Positions 33,501 through 43,407 of a stretch of DNA of 64,000 bases are shown piece by piece. The stretch's first letter is position 1. Every line of letters begins with the position of its first letter. The notes beneath the pieces were generated by a model. That model did no database searches. It worked only from the letters and a program-made list of their open reading frames with translations, and was not told the origin of the DNA. This DNA is from Laburnicola sp. R22_1 (Eukaryota; Ascomycota; Dothideomycetes; Pleosporales; Didymosphaeriaceae): the NCBI GenBank assembly GCA_014281115.1, contig JACONQ010000005.1, forward strand, positions 3,968,001-4,032,000. The letters are read 5' to 3'. A program made the translations under genes and the position numbers.

Positions 33501-35268
33501 TACGCCTAGGGACCATTTCAGTACGCACGCTTCTCTATACTGGCAAACGTTTGCTACGGCAATCGTGCAACTGCCCCCAAATAAAGAGTTAAAGGTTCAC
33601 CGCGATCAACTGCCGCCGCCACCAAAGAACTGGGCTGAGGTCAAATCCCGCCCTGATGCTGATAAGTGGTTCGCTGCTGCGGACAAGGAGATTGAGGAGC
33701 AGCTTCACAAAGGTGTATTTAAGAAGGTGAAAGATGACGTGAAGGAGCACCCAGATGCTGAGACCCTGCCGCTAATGTGGGTTTTTATATATAAGTTCGA
33801 TGCTAATGGCTATTTGACTAGCTACAAAGCTCGACTAGTTGTGAGAGGAGATTTGCAGACGACTTGGGATGATACCTACGCAGCTACCCTCGCGGCTCGA
33901 ACGCTCCGCTTCCTTATCGCTATTATGTGCGCCTTTGGACTTCTTGCCTACCAGTACGACGTTAAGAATGCTTTCCTCAACGCGTACCTAGCCCGACTCT
34001 GTTACGTCTAGACTCCAGATGGGTTCCAAGACAGACTAGGCAATATGATGCGACTACGCCAAGCACTATATAGGCTTAAGGATGCCCCAGCGCTGTGGCA
34101 CAAACACCTAAAGAAGACCCTTATTAATATGGGCTTCACTCAAGTCAAGGGTATCCCTTGCCTATTCACTAATGGCAAGCTGATACTATTCTATTACGTA
34201 GATAATATCGTCGTCCTTTTCCGCAAAGGCGATCAACAATATCATCAACAGTTTCAACGCGAGTTCACGAAACGATACGAGACACGAAGCTTAGGAGAAC
34301 TACGCTAGTTCCTAGGGATACGCATTATTAGAGACTATGCGAAAGGCAAGGTCTAGATAATCCAAGACTCCTACATCGCAAAAGTCTGCCACAACCACAA
34401 TCTCCTTCAGGGCAGCCAACACCCTAAGGTCCCTCTACGCGAGTCTTATCTCCCCCCAAGTACAGATGAACCTAACGCGGAGCGCACCCGCCTATATCAG
34501 ATCCTAGTTAGATGCCTTGGCTTTATCTCATATTTCACCCGGCCTGACGTGGCAAAAGCGCACTCGATACTTGCCCGCTATCTAAATAATCCAAGCCAAA
34601 AGCATCTTGCTGCTGTCAAGTCTGTGTGGCAATACTTATACAACTTCCAATTCTGGGCAATTGGAGCAACAACAACAGCACGCTCTAAGAACGCTAACTA
34701 CATTAGTCAAATTGACAATAAGGAAGCTAAGGAGTTGTTGTTCTTTAGTGCCTCTGATGCCGCGTTTGCTAACGATCCTAATACTGCTTAAAGCTTATTC
34801 GCCTATGTGTTTAAGCTCTACGGTATGGTCATTAATTAGAAGGCAAAAATTATGAGATCTGTTACCAAATCAACTACTAAGGCCGAACTGTTTGCCCTGT
34901 CAACTGCTGGCACTAAGTTATCCTGGTGGATGAACACCTTTAAAGCTATTGGGTTTAATCCAGAGGTTTGACCTACGTTGTACTGTGATAACCAGCAAAC
35001 AGTCTCTATCGCCAACAAGAACAAAGAAAAGCTCAACACGAAGCTTAGACATATCAAAGTACATTAGATGTGGATCCGCAAGCAAGTTGAAGCCGGGAAC
35101 ATTAACGTTACCTAGATGGGAACTGCTAATATGCCCGCTAATGGATTGACAAAGTCTCTCTCTAATAGTAGCAAGCACGAGCGATTCTTGCAGCAATTAG
35201 GAATGACCGATATCCGCCAACAAGTTATTGGTTTAGAGGATAAGTTTGTTACATCTGTCGTTACCTGA
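30517..35268 (+). pseudogene. copia-3 gag-pol polyprotein, single frame with nonsense codons
   Basis: All recognisable pieces share one frame: gag (30517 onward), a Cys-rich knuckle remnant (CICGEQHLFK near 31390), protease (ILDPGSNLYIT, where the active-site Ser/Thr context is altered), pre-integrase Cys pair (CEKC), integrase (FERIGIDLVQL onward), reverse transcriptase (YKARLVVRGD, YQYDVKNAFLNA) and RNase H (LYCDNQQTVSIA, NTKLRHIKVH). The catalytic pair of RT is YVDN (34195-34206) instead of YVDD. TAG and TAA stops are frequent before 33.2 kb and sparser in the RT part. Confidence 0.88.
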
Positions 35269-35366
35269 TAGAGTTCTTCCTAGGGAGGTGCCCTAAGGCC
35301 CTCTGTTCATTCATTTTGCTTTGTTATACTTTACAGCACTCCGCTACCTTTGTGCTGTGGGAGGTG

Positions 35367-35518
35367 TGTTAGTGTGGAGTACGATATCACATGATACCAC
35401 CAACCTGATGTAGACTAGTTGCTAATCACGATTCTGCTACTTAAGTAGTTTCTCTGTTCAGCTTGTTACAATCAACTCAGTCTCTCATTCCTAATTGCTA
35501 CCCTACTTATCCCTTACA
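35367..35518 (+). repeat. 3' LTR of copia-3
   Basis: 152 bp, followed directly by the TTATC target duplication. Confidence 0.92.
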
Positions 35519-35523
35519 TTATC

Positions 35524-37400
35524 CCACTCCGCCAATCACACTACTACTAGTAACACTCCTTGCACAATTACTAGTAGAGGAAGATAAAGGGAAAGACCAC
35601 TAACCCTTATTATTAATAACATGCCTATGGGCTGCAGCATTTATAACTAGCACTAAAGTGGGAAACGCAGGGAACTTTAATAGGAAAATATTAGATAAGG
35701 CGCGGTTAAAAAGATTGCTCTCTAAAGGATTAAAGCTACATAGGAGCTAGTTGCCTATGCCACCTTCCTAACACAATAAGCTTAAAGAATATCCACTATG
35801 CGATATGTTTAAGGAAGCTAAGAAATAGCACCTAAACAGTCACTAGAATATAAGATTCTAGACCGAAATACCAGCTAAAATAATTAAGCTGACTAGAGAA
35901 CAGATTCTCGACTATATGTAGGTATACACCTATAAGTTTAATAAACATTACTGACTTAAAAAGTACAAAGCACGCCTTGTTATTTATAGCGATTAATAGA
36001 GAAATATTACGTTATAAGATACATACGCAGCAATATTGGCTAAATAATTATTTCGTATACTTATGGCGATTGCGGCGCAATTCGACCTAGAGCTCCTTTA
36101 ATACGACGTCACGAATGCCTTTGTTTACGCGAAGATCGATCGAGATATATATATAAGGATGCCACAAGGCTACAACAAACCTAGGATAATCCTAAAGCTT
36201 AACAAGGCGCTATACAGACTCTAGATCTTACCACTACTCTGGCAAAGAGAGTTTACTTTAACACTGCGAGGCTTAGGCCTTATTAGTATACCCTATAAAC
36301 CTTGCTATATGATTAAATAAGGCGTAATTATCTTCTTTTACGTAGATAATATTATTATTGCCTATAAATAGGAGAACAAACCCCAGGCTAAGCTAGTTAT
36401 TAAGCAGCTATAAGAAAAGTACACCCTTATAGGAAGAAAAGATCTCTAATGGTTCCTAGGGGTTAAGATTCTTAGGAACCGCCTACAACAAAAAATCTGG
36501 CTCTTATAAGCGTTATATATTAATAAGATTACCAGGCTAGTTAATAACTAAAGCCTTAGGTATAATACCCTAATAAGTAGCATTAAGCTTACTTTACAAT
36601 TAGGCTTCGCTAGTCTATTTAAAATTAACAGATACTAACGCAAGGTTAGATTAATCCTATTCGCCGCAGTCACTACCTAGCTAGACACTACTTTCGCGTC
36701 CTCCTAATTAGCATAATTTCTTACTAACCCTGGCAGCTAATATTAAGATGCCGCTAATTAAGTCCTACTATACCTCTAAGAAATACACACAAGGGCGTTA
36801 CAGCTAGGTAAAGAAGATAGTTTTAAGGTAGCAAGCAATGCCTTGTTTGCGGATAATACACTAGACTAAAAGAGTTCTTAAGAATATATTATTAAACTAT
36901 TTAGTGGGCTAATTATGTGGAAAGCAAGTAAGTAAGATACTATTACTATATCTACCACTAAAGCCAAGCTACTAGCCCTATTATAGGTAGCCAAGGAGGC
37001 ACTGTTTACATTACGCCTACTTAATAAGCTCTAGATTAAGCTCGCAGATTAAACGATTACTATTAAATGCGACAACTAGTAGACAATACAGCTTATCGCT
37101 AAGGAGACTGCGCAGCTTAATACTAAACTCCGCCATATAGATATTTATAACTATTAGTTAAGGCAAGAGGTAGCGCAAGGAAGGATTAGGGTCACCTACA
37201 CTTAGTTAAACAAAATAATAGCTAATGGGCTCACGAAGGCCCTTTCTATTAACAAATAAAGCAAGTTTCTAGATTAACTAGGACTTATTAATATGGCAGA
37301 GGATCTTAATAGAAAGGAGGTACAAATTAACAAGCTAGAACAAAGGATAGAGGCTATTACTCTAGAATAAAGGACGGCTATAAGGGGTCCAGCTTAAGGA
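35524..37400 (+). pseudogene. copia-2 RT-RNase H part, RIP-degraded
   Basis: Continues the gene split by copia-3. YDVTNAFVYAKID near 36100, FYVDNIIIA near 36340 and the RNase H block (CDN, then LNTKLRHIDI near 37110) identify RT and RNase H of Ty1/copia. Again the second RT catalytic Asp is Asn. Stops are dense. Confidence 0.8.
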
Positions 37401-37421
37401 TAAGCCTAAGCTAAGGGGGTG

Positions 37422-37586
37422 TGTTAGATTAGAGCCGTGTTGCTGAACAAGGGTACGTGGTTAACTCTACCCTCTAAATTAGACCTTAAGCTAATAAGTC
37501 ACACAACACACACAATACAACTGTTTATCCATCTTATCTATTAGACCCCCCATCTTAATAAGCTTAAATAGTGCTTAAATCTAACA
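37422..37586 (+). repeat. 3' LTR of copia-2
   Basis: 165 bp, partner of 27157-27321, followed by the AGTTT target duplication. Confidence 0.9.
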
Positions 37587-37591
37587 AGTTT

Positions 37592-39480
37592 GTCCTGCCT
37601 ATATAACTCTAGAATAGTACTAAAAAGAACTTTTATCTAAAGAATACTAAAGTATAGGTAACATAAAGGTACTTATTAATTTTTATAGATTAAGGTAATT
37701 TGTAATTTTATTAGTGTCTATAGAAACTATATAATAAAATAATATTTCTTTACTTATAATAAAATCTTTTTAGGTGTATTTACTATAGCCTTATAAATAT
37801 TAATACTTTTTATAATAATATTAACGCTCTATTATAAGGTAATTTTAGCTTACCTAAGAAATATCTTAAAGAGCTTCTTTCTTATACTACGTAGAACCTT
37901 CTAAGTAATATATAATTTATACATAATTAGAAATATTATATTTAATATTTAGATAACTTTTTTAGATCTAACTTCTTTCTAAGTTTAAATATAAAGTTAA
38001 AAAAGCTAAATAGTTACTCTAGCATAATATAATTAAATAGTAACTTCTTTACTAGTAGTAATAGCTTTACTACCTTAGTGTTTATAAAGTACTACTTTAG
38101 TAAGGTTAGTATCTATTCTAGATTTTCTAGTAATAGGTTCTAGGAGTTATAGTTATCTAAGAATCTAGCTATCTAAACAAATCTATCTATTATAGATCGA
38201 ATAAATATATACAGAAAAGTAAGAAGAATTAGACTATACTAGGGAGTTCGAAAAATCAAGACAATAAAAGGCGGCAATAGGACCTAGCAGGGATAAAAGG
38301 CGAAAATAGAAAAGCTGAAGGGAATATTTTATAGAGTAGAGATTTTAGAATAAAATAGATACTAAGCGAAAGGTTTTATCTTTACGCTAGATTATTAACC
38401 AAGCTAATTATTTTTACTAGATACCTTTCGCTATTATATATAAGCCTTATAATAATATAATAGCTAATATAGGCTAGTGGCTATAGGTATTATAAATTTT
38501 ATAATCTACTAAAGTAATAGAGTTAAAAGCCCTTAGCTAACTAGTTAATTAGTACTAGTTATAATAGCTCTTTAGTATAGCTATATATTTTATAGAAACT
38601 ACTTTTACTAACTATTTTATTAAAGTGCTTATTCTTTTTAGTAAAGTTATTAAATACTTTAATAATTACTACTTTTAGCTTAATAAATTTAACTTAAATA
38701 TATAAAAAAGCTAGTAGTAATAATATTAGTAAAAGTAATTTAGTTATAAAAGTATAGTTATTTTTTTATACTATATATACTAAATAGATATTAAACTATA
38801 ATTAAGTTTAAATAAAAAAATAGGTTATATAGTAAAATCCTTTTTTAAAAATAAAGCTATATTCTATAACTATACTATAGTAAAAGAAAATCTAGCTATA
38901 ACCTTTTTTTTATATACTAGCTCTATAAAATACTATATAAATATATATAAAAGTAAATAGTTTATTATCTATTTAGCACACTATAATTCTATTAGCTTTC
39001 TAATAGTAACTTAGTTATATTAGTATAAACTATAGTTAAGAAAAAGACCCTTTACTACTACTAACTATTATCTAGCACTCTCTTTTATATAAGAGGAAGC
39101 TCTAATCCTACTATCTATTTTATAATAACTAAGCAACTAAGTAACTAAGTAATACTACTATATTATAACTATACTTCTAGGCTAAATTTAATTTAACCTA
39201 TACTATAGAGATTATTAATATTAAGACTATTAATACACTATATACTAAGAGAATAAGTAAGAATAGAAATATAGTATAGAAGCTAGGCCTAAAGAAGTAA
39301 AATACTTATAAATATTTTTACTTTCTATTTTTAAGAACTAGATACTTATACTTATATTAGTTAGTAATATTTAAAATAAAAAAATAGCTAGTAAAAAAGT
39401 AGCTTAAAATAAATAATCTTTTAAAAAAAATCAAGTTATAAAAACTTATTTAGATAATAGTAACCTATAGTTAACGCAGT
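37592..39480. other. AT-rich RIP-degraded repeat, right flank of copia-2
   Basis: TA-rich sequence with no readable gene on either strand; slightly less biased between 38200 and 38400. It joins 26438-27156 in the pre-insertion allele. The change back to GC-balanced DNA at about 39480 is sharp. Confidence 0.55.
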
Positions 39481-39647
39481 TGTAAGTTAGTGGGTATAGG
39501 CAACAGCCTCGGGCGACTTGGGCGACTTGGGCGACTCCACAGAGTGGTTTTCTTCGATCTCCCCAGGAGAGAATTATTCCACGCCCATACAATCTGCACG
39601 TTTCCCGCAGCTTTCCCTTAAATGATGCCTGGACATGCCCAAGACGC

Positions 39648-39896
39648 CTAGCGACTCAACTCGATCGAGCGCTTCAGCGCATCAGAAATCGGCATCCATA
39701 ACGCGGCGTCTTCTTGGATCCTGTCCGCAAGCCTCACCATGCATGCATGCGTCTTCGTAATGAGGGGAATGCCGCTCTTGCTTCCGTAGCCGTACTCGAC
39801 AGTACTAGAGGAACGCAGATGAGAGGAGTAGGGAGGCATGGGGCGTGGGCGAGGGGTATTGGAAGACAAGTATAAAGGTTCCCGATCACCGTCCAC
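39648..39896 (-). CDS. Small hypothetical protein
   Basis: An 82-codon minus-strand frame; the C-terminal part (GIPLITKTHACMVRLADRIQ) looks protein-like, the N-terminus is Pro/Ser-rich. It could be the remaining exon of a gene truncated by the AT-rich block 170 bp away. No family recognised. Confidence 0.3.
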   Translation of the reverse strand: MDGDREPLYLSSNTPRPRPMPPYSSHLRSSSTVEYGYGSKSGIPLITKTHACMVRLADRIQEDAALWMPISDALKRSIELSR

Positions 39897-40035
39897 TATC
39901 CTAGCTGACTCGTTTCACAGTTGGCGCCATACTTGGGTTTTCAAGCATGATTCCGTCAACTTTTTATCTCGTTCCGGGCCCTCTGGCTCAGGAGATACAT
40001 GTCAGTCCTCGCTCACACCCGTCACCACACCCCAT

Positions 40036-41130
40036 CTACCCCATAACCCACGCCGCCCCCATCCCTCCAGCAAACATACACGCCACAGTGATAAAGCTAG
40101 AGATCCCCAGCATACTCATCCCACTAATCCCATGCCCGGACGTGCAACCCCCAGCCAGCCTCGCCCCCAGCACCATGACCAAGCCTCCCGCAACCCCCCT
40201 CAAAGCCGTAACATCCACCCCAGCAGCGACTCCAGCGAGGCCCGCATAATCCGAGCGGCTAAGAGCCAACGCGCCAGCTACGATTCCGCCCGCAAAGTAC
40301 AGCGACTTCACCGGCGGCGCGGGACCGCTCTTCGCATCGTCCGCGCCAAACATCCGCCAGAAGTACTGCCCAAGGACTTCGTACCCCGTCGACACGCCGA
40401 CCGCATTCCCCGTGAGCAGCAGCGTCGCCGCCTGCGCGGCCCCAATCGCTGCGCCGCCGAGGAGCGGAGGCAGTCCGATTCCCCCTGGACTCGGCGCGGG
40501 CTCCAGCGCCGTTGCCGCGCCCAGCATCCCCACACACAGCAGCACGTACGCGGCGACGCCGGCCGCGGTGCTGAGGCCCAGGCGGCTCTGCACGGTGAGC
40601 TTCGTGTCCGGCGTCGTGGGGCGTGGGACTTTGCCTCTCCTGCTCTTGAAGAAGGCGGAGACGGGCCCCGCCCAGAGAATCCCGCCCAGCGCGCCGCCCA
40701 GGAGAACGTACCACCCGGAGCGCACGCCGCTTGCGAGCTGCACGAGGACGGTGCCTGGACACGCACCCGTGAGCGCCATGCCGAGGCCGACCAGCGTGCC
40801 GCCGACGATGTTGCCGTCGTAGCGGCTGAAGAGGCCGAGGGGGGAGGGTGAGCGGGGGGTGCTTTTTGCGAGGGCGAGGGTGTCGAAGAGGTGTATTATT
40901 ACGCTGTTAGGGAAGTGTTAGATGTTATGTTTGGAGTTGGGGATTTTGGGGTGGGGATTGGGGCGTACGTACGCACTGCTTGCGCTGGCGGTGATGAAGA
41001 CCTTGAGCATGTGGAAGGACGAGAGTTGCATCTGCGATATGATGACTGGGGGAAGGTACACGCCTGACGAGGTCAGGCCAGCGCCGAAGAGGGCGCCGGC
41101 TGTGGAGGAGGTGAAGAAGGTGCGAGACAT
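40036..41130 (-). CDS. YeeE/YedE-family sulfur (thiosulfate) transporter
   Basis: Exons 40973-41130 and 40036-40903 join across a 69-nt intron (GTACGT...ACAG) to 1026 nt, 341 aa, no stops. The protein is a multi-pass membrane protein with the family hallmarks ALTGACPGT (Cys ~101) and GGCTSGHGISGM (Cys ~306); in bacterial YeeE/TsuA these paired cysteines pass thiosulfate or other sulfur species. The start MSRTFFTSSTAGALFGAGLT and VIISQM match the family, so I prefer ATG 41130 to an upstream in-frame ATG at 41283. It is the first member of the putative sulfur cluster with the regulator, dioxygenase, SQR and DUF1275 genes. GC content is high. Confidence 0.88.
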
Positions 41131-41635
41131 TGTTGATGAGACCTCGAGGGAGGAGTTGAGCGTTGTCAAAGGAGTGTGTTTTGTTTTGATAGAGCACCGT
41201 GAAAGGATAGGATTGCATTTAGATTGAGAAAAAGACTTTATGTTGTTTGATCGATGCCAACCACGGCCGAGCGTAGTTTCCACCGTTTTCCCACCTGGAC
41301 CCCGACGTCGCCGCCGCGACGATGGGAGTCGCCGAGGTGAGGCGGCACGGAGCGTCTAGCGCCACAAACATCGCCGACAGTCTCGCAACGCGGAGTGGCA
41401 AACGTCGGAGAGATTCTTATGTGGAGGATGCTAAGATGCTGCCATAGTAATGACACGCGGCAGGGTTTCGCCGCGTCACTGAAGTCACTGAGGAACCTTC
41501 AAATACCAGTGTCGCTAGAGGTTGAGCTCCTCGGTGTGACAGTGTGTTAGCGCGGGCGATTACACTAACGTGTGTTAGACTCTTTGCATACTAGCGGCCG
41601 TTGTTCGGTTTTGCATGGGTATTGCGTATAGTGTA
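41131..41635. other. Upstream region of the transporter gene
   Basis: No gene seen. Probably promoter and leader of the YeeE-like gene, with the mariner element inserted at the distal end. Confidence 0.4.
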
Positions 41636-41637
41636 TA

Positions 41638-42949
41638 CTGTGGTATCCGGCCGAAGTAGTGTAGGTGGGTCGCGCACAGCAGGGGTGCGCATCCTATGTA
41701 ATTAAATACGACTTTCTGACAAATCCACATTTAGCGTCACCCAATTTGTATAGAGATACGTGTTTCTTTGTCGCGCTTCTTCATCCCCACGTCACCCGCA
41801 TAATGTCCGAACCACCTTCTACACCTCGCCATCGATACCTTACCCGCGATGAGGCTGTAGAGGCACGCGCCCTACGTCGAGCAGGCCATACCTACGACTT
41901 TATCGCCAACCAGCTTCAATGTACAGAGAGACAAGTTGGCTACGCAGTTACTAAGGATCGCGTCACGCCCAAGAAGCGCTCCGGTCGCCCACCTCGCCTT
42001 ACGGATGCCCAAATTGATCAACTTGAGGCATATATACGATCCTCGCGTAGTAATAGGCAGCTAAGCTATCTCCAGCTTGCTAAGGGACCTTTTGAGCACT
42101 GGGGAGTTGGCGAATATACAATTAGGAGTGCTCTACGAAGGAGAGGGTACAGACGCTGTGTAGCCCGTGCTAAGCCTCCTCTTACTGAGCAAAATCGGCA
42201 GATACGCCTTGCGTGGGCAGAGGCTCATATCAACTGGGAACCCTAGCAATGGTGGAGGATCCTATGGAGCGATGAAACATGGATCACGGGTGGACGTCAC
42301 AGAAAAGTATGGGTAACAAGGCGACCAGGAGAGGAGCTAGAGGATACCTGCCTAGTAGAGAAGATCCGCAGAAAGCGTGGGTGGATGTTCTGGGGCTGCT
42401 TCTCTGGCATGTCTAAAGGTCCTCATCTGTTCTGGGAGAAGGAGTGGAAGTCAATTAATAAGGAGAGCTACTGTGAGCGGATTGTACCACTTATTGATGG
42501 CTGGTTACGTCTAAATCCTCACCTAAGCTTCATGCAAGATGGGGCACCAGGGCACTCAGCTGCGTACACAATAGAGGAGCTTTCTCAAAGAGGGATTTAT
42601 CCTATCTTCTAGCCAGCATTCTCCCCAGATCTTAACCCTATTGAAGCTGTGTGGAACAAGATGAAGGACTATATAGAGGTGAATTACCCTAATCAAGAAG
42701 GTGGGAGGCAGCCAACATATGATCAACTGCGTAGGATAGTACAGGAAGCCTGGGAGTCGATCACTGTAGAACAGTTAAGGGAGCTCATTGATAGCATGCC
42801 AGCTCGATGCCGGGCTGTAATTGATACCGAAGGCGGTCATACAAAGTACTGAAATTTGTATGTAATATTAGACAGAAACAGAAAGGTTGCATTTAATTAC
42901 ATAGGATGCGCACGCGACCCACCTACACTACTTCGGCCGGATACCACAG
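41638..42949 (+). mobile_element. mariner/Tc1 DNA transposon (1.3 kb)
   Basis: Inverted repeats begin CTGTGGTATCCGGCCGAAGT (left from 41638, right to 42949) and TA flanks both. The outer 37 bp match exactly; the left arm then carries 11 extra bases (41675-41685) before an inner arm TGCGCATCCTATGTAATTAA that matches the right side again. Its transposase has two nonsense codons. Confidence 0.9.
41803..42852 (+). pseudogene. mariner-type transposase, two nonsense codons
   Basis: One frame from ATG 41803, 350 codons, with TAG at 42244-42246 and 42610-42612, both in positions suited to Gln. The N-terminus is a helix-turn-helix (YDFIANQLQCTERQVGYAV) followed by a GRPPR hook. The DDE core is complete: LWSDETWITGG, FMQDGAPGHSA and FSPDLNPIEAVWNKM, DD34E. 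All catalytic acids are intact, so this is the least damaged DNA transposon in the window. Confidence 0.88.
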
Positions 42950-42951
42950 TA

Positions 42952-43407
42952 CATCAGTTCCGACAACATGGTACTGTCCGGTCTATTACTGAGCGTCGAG
43001 AATTTACTGGTATCTCGAGAGCTAAAAGTCACATGGCGAGATATTTTAAAATTATATAGGGAAGGAAGTGTGGTTGGTGCGGGACCCTTTGTTGCGCTGT
43101 ACAGCCCCGCTAGCCAAAAGCAGGCCTTTGATAGCTGTTGCTGGCTAAGAAAATTTCATGTTCGTTTTTAGGAATTTGCAGTGCAGCGCCAGATGTCAAA
43201 GTTCCCATTGATGGTGCGACATCTTGTGAGGCGATTTGGTGATCGTGCGAGGAGGATCGGACTTTACATCGTATGGTCCGCAAGACCGACCTGCGTGCTT
43301 GAGCTTGTGGTTGCATGCGATTCACGTATTGTTGCGCGTACGATGTTCGAGCGCCCTGGTCTTATTAAAAGTTCATTATATAGGTGCGTAAACAACAACT
43401 ATGGGTA
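42952..43407. other. Intergenic, no gene recognised
   Basis: Downstream of the regulator gene; short open frames only. Confidence 0.4.

Larger units (their letters stand above)
30256..35518 (+). mobile_element. Nested Ty1/copia retrotransposon copia-3 (5.26 kb)
   Basis: LTRs of 152 bp (30256-30407 and 35367-35518) start TGTTAGTG and end CCTTACA. TTATC is duplicated at 30251-30255 and 35519-35523, so it inserted into copia-2 after that element had landed. A tRNA primer site follows the 5' LTR and a purine tract (GTGGGAGGTG) precedes the 3' LTR. The LTRs differ by about six changes, all transitions, as RIP after insertion would give. Confidence 0.94.
27157..37586 (+). mobile_element. Ty1/copia retrotransposon copia-2, interrupted by copia-3
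   Basis: LTRs of 165 bp (27157-27321 and 37422-37586) start TGTTA and end TAACA, with AGTTT duplicated at 27152-27156 and 37587-37591. A purine tract AAGGGGGTG precedes the 3' LTR. Without the 5.3-kb nested element the length is about 5.16 kb. Coding remnants are in the order gag, integrase, [copia-3], RT, RNase H. Heavy RIP-type mutation throughout. Confidence 0.92.

Noticed and set aside
40259..40851. Long Arg/Ala-rich open frames on both strands
   Set aside because: They overlap the YeeE-family gene in its GC-rich part; only the transporter frame shows conserved motifs.
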